The notes beneath the pieces are model-generated. The model ran no database searches, was not told the DNA's origin, and worked only from the letters and a program-made list of their open reading frames with translations. The translations under genes were made by a program, and so were the position numbers. A stretch of DNA of 64,000 nt from assembly GCF_000004075.3 (NCBI RefSeq), contig NC_026660.2, positions 12,896,001-12,960,000 on the forward strand. Reading direction: 5' to 3'. Position 1 is the stretch's first letter, and each line of letters opens with the position of its first letter. This DNA comes from Cucumis sativus. Lineage: Eukaryota; Streptophyta; Magnoliopsida; Cucurbitales; Cucurbitaceae. Positions 53,801 to 64,000 of the stretch are shown one piece after another.

Positions 53801-54807
53801 CAACCTTGAGAGTGATCTCGCCTTCTGAAAGCTTTTTCCAAGAACTATTTTCCTGAAATGAGAAGCAAATATGGTTAGTGGCTCCTGAATCTAGTATCCA
53901 GGTAGAATTTTCATATTCCACTAAACATGTTTCTACAACTAGTAAATCATATTTACCTTGTGTTTCCTTCTCTGCCTTTTTTTCTGCAAGGTATTTTGGG
54001 CAGTTTCTTAACCAGTGCCCGTTTTTGGCCACAATGGTAACACTTACCTTTTTCTGCAGCTTTCTTACCCTTGTTCTGTTTGGGAGTCTTTCCCTTTCCC
54101 TTCTTTTTTATTTGAGCATTAGGTTTTGAGGGTCCAGCTTTGGTTTTAGAGGACGATCCTCTTATAAATTTTCTTTTTGTGGTAGCAACATTTGCTTCCA
54201 CTTGTTTTCCTTTACCCATAGTTAGGTTTTGGAATCGCTGGAGTTCATTCAGAAGGGTTGTCAAGTTAAATTCTATCTTGTTCAAAGACGCATTCGTTTG
54301 GAATGGAATGAAGCTCTTCGGAAGAGACTCTAAGATAAAACTAACTTGATTAACCTCTTCGATGGGACCACCATTCACTTCAGCGATGTTGAAGTGCATC
54401 ATCATGTCCAGAACATGTTCTCTAACAGAGGTCCCTTCCTTCATACGCTTAGTGTAAATGTATTTGACTGCCTCGTGTCTTAAGGACCATTCTGGTTGCC
54501 CAAACATTCCCCTTAATGAATCCATAATCTCTTTAGCCGTGGCTAAGGATTCATGTTTCTTTGCCAATACATCAGACATGCTGGCAAGAATGTAGACACG
54601 GGCTTTTTCATTAGCTTTTATCCATCGATCATATGCATCCCGACTAGTTCGGTTAGCATTAGAGGCAGGGTTTTGAGGACATTCCTCAGTTAAGACAAAT
54701 CTTAAATCGTCAACCACTAGTATTGTGTTAAGATTTGATTTCCAAGCCGCATAATTATCGCCATTAAGTTTTTCGGAAGCTAAAAGTTGAACTATTGAGC
54801 TATTCAT
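50825..54807 (-). pseudogene. copia gag-pol polyprotein with two frameshifts
   Basis: Three overlapping frames make up one polyprotein. Gag starts at 54,807 (MNSSIVQLLASEKLNGDNYA) and has the UBN2-type region and a lysine-rich tail. Its zinc knuckle is split by one extra T in the run at 54,022-54,026. The next frame (to 51,510) holds protease (WILDSGATNH), the integrase zinc region (HLRLGH...CESC), and the integrase DDE core with LVHSDLCGP, RSDRGGEY and QQNGVSERRN. It also holds reverse transcriptase with QMDVKTAFLNGNLEE and YVDDILLIGND. A second extra base in the T run at 51,515-51,517 ends it. The last frame (to 50,825) carries RNase H with GYTDSDF, KSTSGSVF and EAEYVA. The integrase-before-RT order defines Ty1/copia. 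The sequence is otherwise well preserved. Confidence 0.92.
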
Positions 54808-56875
54808 GCTGAAAAATAAACATATTCTTTTTAGGAAAAAAAGAATCATAAAAAATATCCAATCTAATTTAGCAATTACTAATAATGTACCCTTTCATTA
54901 TTTGTATTTTGCAACAATATTTCAAAGGTTTAGAACAACCTTCTCCGAAGGGTAGTTGATTATTCCTCCTTTGAACCAAGACAATCTTGACTAGATGCTA
55001 TCTCAAGAATAACTCTTTATTCTTTATAGCACTTAGTTATCGCTACTTTAGTCAAGAATATACTAACAACTTAGTAATTCTTGTAAGTGTTACCCACCAT
55101 TTTCAGATTTTATAGATTAGAATCATTTATGAAAACTAATCTAAGAAATCCTATCCAGTTTTGGAGTTCGCGGTGTTCCGAATCCTATAATACAACCCTC
55201 CGAAGGGAACGTCGCTCCAGGGCAGACAAGCAGGCATATTATAGAAATCTCACGGTGCGACCTAATGGAAGAGACCGTGGGATGTGCTGCCACAAATCCC
55301 TCACCCACTTACTATGAACTACTTCCCCTATTCACCTTGATTTTGATCCATGCAAACACTCTCCGAAGGGAGGCCGCTCCTATGCACGGCACAAAGCCCT
55401 GCATGGACCTCACGGTGTGAACTCTTAGGGACACTAGAGCTAAAATACATTATTTTTCTCTAGTTGAAGTGTTCTATTTTAAAGAAGAAAAAAATAGGGT
55501 AATCCAAGCTTCAAGATTTATATTTAGGCTAACTTAAACAAATCTTAAGTCTAGATAAAACATCCAAGTATAACCATTATACAGGATTTTAACCTATGAT
55601 GTCTAGGTGAAAAACCATTTTTATTACCTCACACCTCTCACGAATGCTCATAAAACTAGGTTAACTAGGCTCAAGAACTGATTACGATCTCCAGGTAGGA
55701 GGTGTTCCGTAAACCGTCAACTTAAGAACCTCCAACCTTAGTCATCTTATCTGACTTGTTGACAAGATTGAACCAGGTGAGCCTTTTGTAACCAGTTTTA
55801 CAAGATATCGACCTATTTCTATGAAAAATGGAAGATATGTTTAACCTAAGTGAGCATGCATTTAATCTTTGTTATTGATTTTAAAAGTCTAATTTATTTT
55901 ATAACACATATAAAAACTTTTAGACTTAATAAATCACTTTATCAATATATAACCTTATAAAAACAATCAATTAATATGAATTTTAATTTATCTAACTTTA
56001 ATTAAATCATATTTAATTAAATTAAATCAAACAATAATTAATTAATTTGATTAAATCATATTTAATCAAGAACAACTTAATTAATTAAATAAGTAATTAA
56101 TCATATTAATTAATTTCCATATTAATCAATTAACATGCATACAATACAATATAACCTTTATATCATACATTTTAATGCATGAACATGTTAACCTATGGTG
56201 GGATTTTAAATCTATATGACATTCAAAATGCACATACAAATTTAAAGTAATTTAATCATAAATCACATGCATAAATAAAAAAAAAACACCCTAAAATGGA
56301 CTGATTTTTTGCTCCTAAATTAAGCTAAGTACTAAATTATTACATAATTAATTTGGTGTAGTACAGAACCACTCCCAAAAACTTCGAACCGGCTGAAAAA
56401 CCAACCGAAACCGCTTGAACCGGCCCAAAAACCAAATTTATTGGCTTGAACCGGCCCAATTAACTAAACAGGCCCAGGCGCACACGGGTCAGGCGCGAGG
56501 ACGCAGGCGGGCGCGCGCGGCGGGCTGGCGCGCAGGCGCATGCAGGCGCGCGGACGCGTGCGGACGCAGGCGTGTCACGAAGCGGGTCAAGGCCGGGTTT
56601 TCGGGTCTGTGACCTTCTTTTCTTCATTTTTTTCAATTCTCTCACCCGGTTGAACCAGTTACAGCCTAACTTCAACTCTAATGACTTTTTTATTTTTTAA
56701 AAAAATTACAAACACTTTGCAACAATAAAAATAAGCCATTAACAAGGCTAATTACAATATTAGAACAAAAACACTTAATCTATAGGCAAAATCATAATAT
56801 ATCCATTTTAGTTCAAACCAAAATTTATCTAATAAATAGGAACCCACCACATGCAATTGGGTAAAAATGAAGCAT
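54808..56875 (-). other. copia untranslated leader with structured and GC-rich segments
   Basis: About 2 kb lie between the primer binding site and gag. CTCCGAAGGG occurs at 54,943, 55,198 and 55,361, and CTCACGGTG at 55,249 and 55,409, as repeated modules. A 140-bp block near 56,462-56,600 is extremely GC-rich and built from GCGCG/GGCGC motifs, unlike the AT-rich rest. No coding function is supported. Confidence 0.6.
56462..56600. repeat. GC-rich imperfect tandem motif in the copia leader
   Basis: Repeated GCAGGCG, GCGCG and GGACGC motifs form a short degenerate minisatellite. Both strands lack stops over about 65 codons, which is a composition effect. Confidence 0.7.
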
Positions 56876-56887
56876 GCTCTGATACCA
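56876..56887 (-). other. Primer binding site (initiator Met tRNA type)
   Basis: On the minus strand TGGTATCAGAGC, the plant tRNA-iMet complement, lies two bases downstream of the 5' LTR end. This fixes the element's orientation and LTR boundary. Confidence 0.92.
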
Positions 56888-56889
56888 CA

Positions 56890-58903
56890 TGATAGAACTA
56901 AGTCATGCACAGCGGAAAAAGAATCGAATTTCTACCCTAATTGCCACAATTAACATGTAACCATAAACTAATCAAATTAGGGTTTTAAGAAATATTACCT
57001 TTGAAGCTTTCAAAAGGTTTGATATCTTCTTACCAATTCTAACCGAGACCACCACTAGTACTTAACTGCTATCCTCTAGACAAAGAACCGGGTTGTGGGA
57101 CCCAATTTTGGTGTAGAAAGTAATGGAGATAAAATGGGATTGGAAGGATTTTTTTCTTTTGTTGAGATGATGAAAATGATAAAAGAGGCAAAAGTTCTTC
57201 AACATTTGAAAACACCTCTATTTATAATCTAATTACATACAAAAATGCATGCAATTCATTTGTCAAATTTCAACACCTAATGTTCCACTAACAATTAGTG
57301 GAACTTAGTGGGCTAGGCGTTTATATCTCATATAGCCACATATCCCACTAAGAGTTAGTGGGATTACCCAACAAAATGTTGGATTTTCCCACTAACTTAG
57401 TCCAAGGGTAAAATGGTCATTAGATATTTCTAGTCAAAAGTCAAACTTTGACTTTTCTTAGTCAAAAGTCAATATTTTGACTTTTTACCATTTTGTCCGT
57501 CTTGACTAATTCCAACCTCCCGAGCATGAATCCGCATTCATTTCGTATTCTCTCTTTCTCTTAGTCTTGAGTATGAGGAAGAAAGGACCTTCCAAACCTA
57601 AAAAAAGGACTATTAGCCTACCGTCGCCTTTGTTCTCCAAAATTCAAATCACATTTGAATATAAGGCCGGTCAAAGTTTGACTTTTTCAAAGTCAAAAGT
57701 CAACATTTTGACTTTTTACTATTTTTGACCAATTCCGAGCTTCTTAGTATGAATCGCATTCATACTTATAATATGTAAAACATAAAGCTCTATTTCTAAT
57801 TAGAAGATCGACGACTATATCACTGTATATGTCGGTTTCCCTTTCTTCTCCCAATTCGAACAATTCGACTTATTTCATCACATTGTTCTAAGTTTAATCC
57901 ATATGAGCTAGCAGAGGAACCTAATGGACCTATAGATCATGGGCTCCAACGATTCAAGATTAACTAGCTTAACTCTTTTAAACCGAGTTAATCAACATTC
58001 GTTAACTAATGGGTCATTCCACTAAAGTCCCGTAGTTGCACTCCCCTCTCTATAGATATATTTGTGTCCATTTGATAAAACCATAATCAGTAAGTTAATC
58101 CTTCACAGGTTGCTCGTAACCTTGGATAGGTCAAAATAGCGTTTTACCCCCAAGATTACATCTTGCTCCTTAAGTCCCACTAATCCACTATTGAACAATT
58201 GGTTTAAGGTTCAACCTATAAACTTAATCCCTCTCGGGCCAATGAGAGGGTGGGGCCCCTTGTTCAAGACTTGGATTCAGTGCTTAAGAGAGCAACCTAT
58301 CTACTAACCCTAAAGCGGGTAGGAGTGAATTCCATCTTGTACCCTATGTTCCCAGCTATCCACCCGATCTTACCCCTGAAATGGGAGGCTTATTGGGCCA
58401 ACGCTGATGAGCTGCCCTCACCTATGCAGATCTAAGGATAATCTCGTGTGAACAGGAGTTCATAGTTAACTCAGGATTAAGACTAAGTTACCTAGGTCAT
58501 CAATAATTGAGATAGTCAGTTTTAAACAGTAAACGGTGTTATAACGTAAAAATGACTAATTCATGGTTCAGTCTTATGTAAACATTTTACATAGGATGCC
58601 CCCACTTTCATGTCTCCACATGAACGATTAGGATCACCTCGTTTGTACTACAAAGTGGGCCGCATCCATAGTTTCTCTAAATAAGGCGCACAACCTTTAT
58701 TTCATATACTATAGACTATTTAGGCTATATACTCGAACTTGATCCACGTTTATGTTTACACATAAAGTTCAAGTTTATTCAAAAAATAGCCTTGGAACTT
58801 GATTTATTGGATTTAAGATTATAATATTTAATTTCTCAATAACAACTTTATTGAACAGAATATGATTTACAAACTACGAGTTTTAGGACAAAAAATTCCA
58901 ACA
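56890..58903 (-). repeat. 5' LTR of the copia element, with a 91-bp insertion
   Basis: 2,014 bp, beginning TGATAGAAC and ending TTCCAACA on the plus strand. Minus-strand ATTATAAATAG near 57,223-57,233 is the likely promoter TATA. A segment of about 91 bp at 57,544-57,634 (starting CGTATTCTCTCTTTCTC) is absent from the other two LTR copies. A small deletion near 57,733 also sets it apart. Confidence 0.92.
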
Positions 58904-60604
58904 CTATGGATGTGGCCCACTTTGTAGTACAAACGAGGTGATCCTAATCGTTCATGTCGAGACATGAAAGTGGGGGCATCTTATGTAAAATGTTTACATA
59001 AGACTGAACCATGAATTAGTCTTTTTTACGTTATAACACCGTTTACTGTTTAAAACTGACTATCTCAATTATTGATGACCTAGGTAACTTAGTCTTAATC
59101 CTGAGTTAACTATGAACTCCTGTTCACACGAGATTATCCTTAGATCTGCATAGGTGAGGGCAGCTCATCAGCGTTGGCCCAATAAGCCTCCCATTTCAGG
59201 GGTAAGATCAGGTGGATAGCTGGGAACATAGGGTACAAAATGGAATTCACTCCTACCCGCTTTAGGGTTAGTAGATAGATTGTTCTCTTAAGCACTGAAT
59301 CCAAGTCTTGAACAAGGGGCCCCACCCTCTCATTGGGCCGAGAGGGATTAAGTTTATAGGTTGAACCTTAAACCAATTGTTTAATAGTGGATTAGTGGGA
59401 CTTAAGGAGCAAGATGTAATCTTGGGGGTAAAACGGTATTTTGACCCAGCCAAGGTTACGAGCAACCTGTGAAAGATTAACTTACTGATTATGGTTTTAT
59501 CAAATGGACACAAATATATCTATAGTGAGGGGAGTGCAACTACGGGACTTTAGTGGAATGACCCGTTAGTTAACGAATGTTGATTAACTCGGTTTAAAAG
59601 AGTTTAGCTAGTTAATCTTGAATCGTTGGAGCCCATGATCTATAGGTCCATTAGGTTCCTCTGCTAGCTCATATGGATTAAACTTAGAACAGTGTGATGA
59701 AATAAGTCGAATTGTTCGAATTGGGAGAAGAAAGAGAAACCGACAAATATAGTGATATAGTCGTCGGTCTTCTAATTATAAATAGAGCTTTATGTTTTAC
59801 ATACTATAAGTATGAATGCGGATTCATACTAAGAAGCTCGGAATTGATGGAATTGGTCAAAAATAGTAAAAAGTCAAAATGTTGACTTTTGACTTTGAAA
59901 AGTCAAACTTTGACCGGCCTTATATTCAAATGTGATTTGAATTTTGGAAAAATGAATGCGGATTCATGCTCGGGAGGTTGGAATTAGTCAAGACGGACAA
60001 AATGGTAAAAAGTCAAAATATTGACTTTTGACTAAGAAAAGTCAAAGTTTGACTTTTGACTAGAAATATCTAATGACCATTTTACCCTTGGACTAAGTTA
60101 GTGGGAAAATCCAACATTTTGTTGGATAATCCCACTAACTCTTAGTGGGATATGTGGCTATATGAGATATAGACACCTAGCCCACTAAGTTCCACTAATT
60201 GTTAGTGGAACATTAGGTGTTGAGATTTGGCAAATGAATTGCATGCATTTTTGCATGTAATTAGGTTATAAATAGAGGTGTTTTCAAATGTTGAAGAACT
60301 TTTTCCTCTTTTATCATTTTTATCATCTCAACAAAAGAAAAAAAATCCTTCCAATCCCATTTTATCTCCATTACTTTCTACACCAAAATTGGGTCCCACA
60401 ACCCGGTTCTTTGTCTAGAGGATAGCAGTTAAGTACTAGTGGCGGTCTCGGTTAGAATTGGTAAGAAGATATCAAACCTTTTGAATTCTTCAAAGGTAAT
60501 ATTTCTTAAAACCCTAATTTGATTAGTTTATGGTTACATGTTAATTGTGGCAATTAGGGCAGAAATTCGATTCTTTTTCCGCTGTGCATGACTTAGTTCT
60601 ATCA
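58904..60604 (+). repeat. Inverted, 5'-truncated third LTR copy
   Basis: 1,701 bp that are the reverse complement of the neighbouring LTR from 58,671 down to 56,890, ending ...TTCTATCA at 60,604. It lacks about 230 bp of the LTR start and abuts the other LTR's terminal CA without a spacer. It has neither the neighbour's 91-bp insertion nor its small deletion, so it resembles the left LTR more closely. A TATAAATAG motif lies near 60,266. Confidence 0.92.
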
Positions 60605-61657
60605 AGAACAACCTTAAAGAAATGAAGGCTTGAATTAATCTACATTATATTTGTGTTAGCTATTTAATGGAGTGTTTATCGTGTGTCTATCAAACAAGTC
60701 AACCATCAACTACCTCAACTTATATTCTCAAATTTTACCATAAATTAAAATTATCCACATCAAAGTTATTAATATATAATGGAGAATCATCAAGACAAGG
60801 TGAGACCAAGAGAGATTTTGAAGAGATGAAATGAAAGATTTTGAAGAGATAAAAGAAGATCGCGACAATGATAACAAAAAGAATTCGGATGAGTCATATC
60901 AAACACTACACCAAATATTCATCACTCAAAAGAATGTTGCAAAGGAAACTAATTAAATAAGGTCTTATACTCACAATTTCATATTTTTGGTAGCATGATA
61001 ATTCATTAATAATTAAACATAATGATAATCAATTAGTTAACTAATACAACATTTTAGGAAGCAATATCACTATTGGAGATCCAACGAGAAAGAAATTACA
61101 AACTCGGGTCAGTCTCGACCAAAATGATCATAGTGTTTGGAATTTAGTGTTTTGTGGAAATATCTAACATTTGGGCTTCCAAGGGTAATTTTGTTAGTTG
61201 CTAAATCCCTTTATTTTCAATTTTTTAAAAAAATCCACAATCTCGATGTTCATCATGTCGAGATAGATCGAGAAATTATGTTGAACGAGTTTTTTTAAAA
61301 TTAGTAAAGAATCTTGGTGTGAGGTCGGTCGATATTGACTGAGAAAAAAAAAATGACGAGTTTTTCAAAAGTGTGATACTTTTGAAATATAAAACCAAAA
61401 GTGTTTTACTTTTGTCAATTTCCCAACTTAAAAACATAAATTTGAAAACAAGATAATATTTTATTTTAAAATAAAATATTATTTTATATTGATATATATG
61501 TATGGTGTCACATTAAAAAATTTAATTCTAATTTAAAAAATTGTTTAAAACATGTTTTATATTATATAAACTATCGTAGTTATCCACTAGTATTTAGTTG
61601 ATAATAAATTATTATTATTTTATTTTAAATATCTCATAATTAATAAAAAAATATATA

Positions 61658-61731
61658 TACAAATATAATAAATTGTCACATTAATAGACATGTCTATTAC
61701 TAATCACAATGTCATTTTGCTATATTTGTAA
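61658..61731. mobile_element. Short palindromic MITE-like element
   Basis: ACAAATATAATAAATTGTCA at the left pairs with the reverse complement of the right end, ACAAATATAGCAAAATGACA. TAATAGACATGTCTATTA forms the centre. The whole 74 bp is an imperfect palindrome related in sequence to the ends of the element at 1,433-1,613. Confidence 0.5.
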
Positions 61732-62091
61732 AACTTTTCACCCAACTTTTCATCTAAAGTAATTTTTCAAAAAAGTAAATGATATAATCATTATTTTGAA
61801 ATATTATACCATTTATAATACATTACCAAATATTGGTTATATTTTTTAAAAGTGAACTAAATTTATAACATGACATTTTCAAATATAACAACATTAACAA
61901 AAAATATAGCAAAATTTTAGATCTTCCACCAAAGACACAGATAGATTGATAGGATTTGAAATTTTAGTATATTTTTGTAAATATTTCAACAAATTTGTCA
62001 TTTACAACAATTCCCCTCTAGTAGGTATTTCTAACCATTCTTTATATCTTGGTTAAACGATGTTTTATCTTAGAAAAAAAATCTTTGTAAT

Positions 62092-62175
62092 TTTGATTTG
62101 GATATACACGATCGTTTAGATTTGGATACACAATCATTTAGATTTGGATATATACAATCGTTTAGATTCAGCTAT
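62092..62175. repeat. Minisatellite of about 25-27 bp, three to four units
   Basis: GATTTGGATA followed by TACACGATCGTTTA is repeated with variation (TACACAATCATTTA, TATACAATCGTTTA). The following text carries a reverse-complement echo (GATCGTGTACCAAATC). Confidence 0.75.
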
Positions 62176-62913
62176 AATGATCGTGTACCAAATCTAAACA
62201 ATTCTTGAAACACTATCGTTTCGAGATATTTTTGGTATTTTTCATTGTGGGCATATGAATTTTTTCAATTTTCGAAATTATTCTATACGATGTAAATATT
62301 TTGACGATTTGTTATATTTTTTAAAAATTTTCTTATATTTTTATATTTTAAAATTTAAAATTTAAAATATTTATGGAAGGAAAAATATAAAAAGAATGTT
62401 GTTTTTAAAAATTTGACTTATTTGGATCGAAACCATTGGAAAACAAAATCAAAATCCCAGGGTTGCTAAAACAGTCATAGCCCATAAATTAAAAACCAAG
62501 TTAGACTTTAAAAGTACATTTTGTGGGTGCTTCCAAAAAATAACAAAAACACTATATTTTTTAAATTGCAAAAATAGTAACTAATTTTGTCATATTCGCC
62601 ATATGCAAAATAATAGATGTTATGGGTTGTTTTTGCTAAACGTTTTTGACATATGATGCAATTTCTCAATTTCTTTTTACATTATAATTATAATTAGTTT
62701 TTGAAAATATTAAACGAAGAGATAACGGTGGAAATAACAAATTCTTAAATAGCAACTTGAAAAATGGCAAAAATCGAAAATAATAAGAATTATAGTAAGA
62801 TCATCGACCATCCATTTTAAAATTATTTTAAATTCGATTATAGCTTTTCCTAAAGGATAATCCATTTATTTCATATATAGTCTATTTGAATAGCTCCAAA
62901 AACATGATAATTC

Positions 62914-62916
<3 letters not shown>

Positions 62917-62976
<60 letters not shown>
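62917..62976. repeat. (AT)30 microsatellite
   Basis: Exactly 60 bp of uninterrupted AT dinucleotide immediately left of a MITE-like element. It is likely to be length-variable and able to extrude a cruciform. Confidence 0.95.
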
Positions 62977-62979
<3 letters not shown>

Positions 62980-62981
62980 GC

Positions 62982-63131
62982 ATTTTTTAAAATAGCAAAA
63001 TTAATTAAAATATTTACAAACTGTACCAAAATTTTGGATTCTATCATTCTATCACTATAGCATATCAATGACTATCAGATAGAATTTGCTATAGGTTGTA
63101 AATATTTGGTAAAATTTACTATTTTTAAAAA
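62982..63131. mobile_element. MITE-like element, 150 bp
   Basis: The left end ATTTTTTAAAATAGCAAAAT and internal AATATTTACAAACTGTA match the reverse complement of the right end (ATTTTTAAAAATAGTAAATT, AATATTTACAACCTATA). That gives imperfect terminal inverted repeats of about 45 bp. The core CTATCACTATAGCATATCAA is shared with 29,229-29,387. Confidence 0.6.
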
Positions 63132-64000
63132 TTTCTACATATATATATATTAAAAAATTATTTGATTTTTCAAAATACATAAATGTTGAATTTTCATAAT
63201 AACTTAAGAAAAATACTCAACCACTTTTATCTTTAAAATAATTATTAATAAACTTTAAGGAATACTAAATAAATAAGGTTGTTTTTAAAATTTCTTAAAT
63301 AAATAAGGTCAGTAAACTATCAAATTAATTTCATATTTCTTTAATAAAATTCAAACATTTAGCAAAGTTTTTATTTTTGGTTATTCTTATAATGGATAAT
63401 TTCGTCCTCTTTTACAATTTTTCTTTTGTTACATGTTCTTTTGTCCTAAAGTTATTTAATTACAATGTATTTTATATATCTGGGAGCGATATAAGTATAA
63501 CTAATGTGTGAGTTAGGCTATTGTAGTTTATTAGTATTGAATTTAATCTTTAGTTTGCAATTAAATTTTTATATGTTTTGATAACTAGAATTTAAAGACT
63601 TATGTTCTCATTTAGGGACAAGATTCATTTTGTGTTATATGTAATCATAGTTACCTTACAGAGAATTTTCACTATGAAAATTGTTGTATTCAAGTATGGT
63701 ATATTTTACATACACTGTATTTATTTATATATAGTGACACCTTCAAAATGACTTACAATTTATATATTACAATACATTTATCGTTATTTTAAATATTTTG
63801 AAATATGCTAGTGCATACTTAGGCACACTCGAAATTCACCCTTTGTATATATGATATCTACCATTTTCTAACAATTATTTTTTCATAAATCTAGATTTTT
63901 TACTACATAGACAATTTTTGTTATATACTTTTACTTGTTTTAACGACTAAGCCAAAACTTGAAAACTAGAAAACAACTTTTAAAATTTTGCTTTTGTGTT
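63132..64000. other. AT-rich intergenic DNA at the window end
   Basis: No gene or repeat array is visible. Confidence 0.5.

Larger units (their letters stand above)
48798..58903 (-). mobile_element. Young Ty1/copia LTR retrotransposon, near-complete but frameshifted
   Basis: A 10.1-kb element transcribed right to left. The right LTR (56,890-58,903) is its 5' LTR. Next come a tRNA-iMet-type primer binding site (56,887-56,876), a 2-kb leader, gag (from 54,807), pol (to 50,825), a polypurine tract and the 3' LTR (48,798-50,720). LTRs start TGTTGG and end ATCA in element orientation. The two LTRs are very similar apart from scattered substitutions and one 91-bp insertion, so the insertion is recent in evolutionary terms. 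Two single-base frameshifts interrupt gag-pol. The 3' LTR lacks its last 8-9 bp where it meets the satellite, and no target-site duplication is visible at either end. Confidence 0.92.
60605..62916. other. AT-rich intergenic region
   Basis: No gene is supported. An inverted-repeat element lies at 61,658-61,731 and a short tandem repeat at 62,092-62,175. Confidence 0.55.

Overview
This is eukaryotic, AT-rich plant nuclear DNA. The evidence is intron-split genes with GT-AG junctions, plant-only families (RALF peptide, CASP-like membrane protein), Ty1/copia retrotransposons, satellite arrays, an insert of plant mitochondrial matR, and a 500-N scaffold gap. An eudicot is clear. A cucurbit (Cucumis-type) genome is my guess from general character and the 177-bp satellite length, and it has not been tested.

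Layout. 1-2.3 kb: AT-rich intergenic DNA with one MITE-like element. 2.8-9.9 kb (minus): a complete 25-exon ISWI chromatin-remodelling ATPase (predicted 1,073 aa) with E2F-like and TGGGCC motifs upstream. 12.2 kb (plus): a single-exon RALF peptide precursor. 13.9-16.8 kb (minus): an old, decayed copia element. 18.15-21.45 kb (plus): an 8-exon, probably plastid-targeted Rossmann-fold NAD(P)-binding protein. 23.7-26.1 kb (plus): a two-exon CASP-like four-helix membrane protein. 27.6-28.0 kb (minus): a two-exon gene for an unrecognised 55-aa secreted peptide.

From about 29.8 kb the window becomes heterochromatin-like. There is a 358-bp satellite array (14 full units) that runs into the N gap (34,837-35,336). 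After the gap come a long fold-back element, a block of duplicated exon-like units (37.8-38.7 kb), and about 5 kb of intergenic AT-rich DNA. At 44.15-48.8 kb there is a chimera: a broken ACC synthase fragment (minus), a mitochondrial matR fragment (plus), then about 18 units of a GC-richer 177-bp satellite with dimer and trimer higher-order structure. A young copia LTR element (48.8-58.9 kb, minus) interrupts or borders that satellite. A third, inverted copy of the same LTR follows it head-on (58.9-60.6 kb), making a palindrome of about 1.7 kb. The last 3.4 kb is AT-rich with (AT)30, a small minisatellite and MITE-like elements.

The five intact-looking genes are unrelated in function and do not form a pathway or cluster. 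Nothing in the window is clearly a new multi-gene system. The best candidates for new biology are the secreted peptide gene, the ACC synthase/matR/satellite junctions, the inverted LTR palindrome, and the tandemly duplicated exon block.
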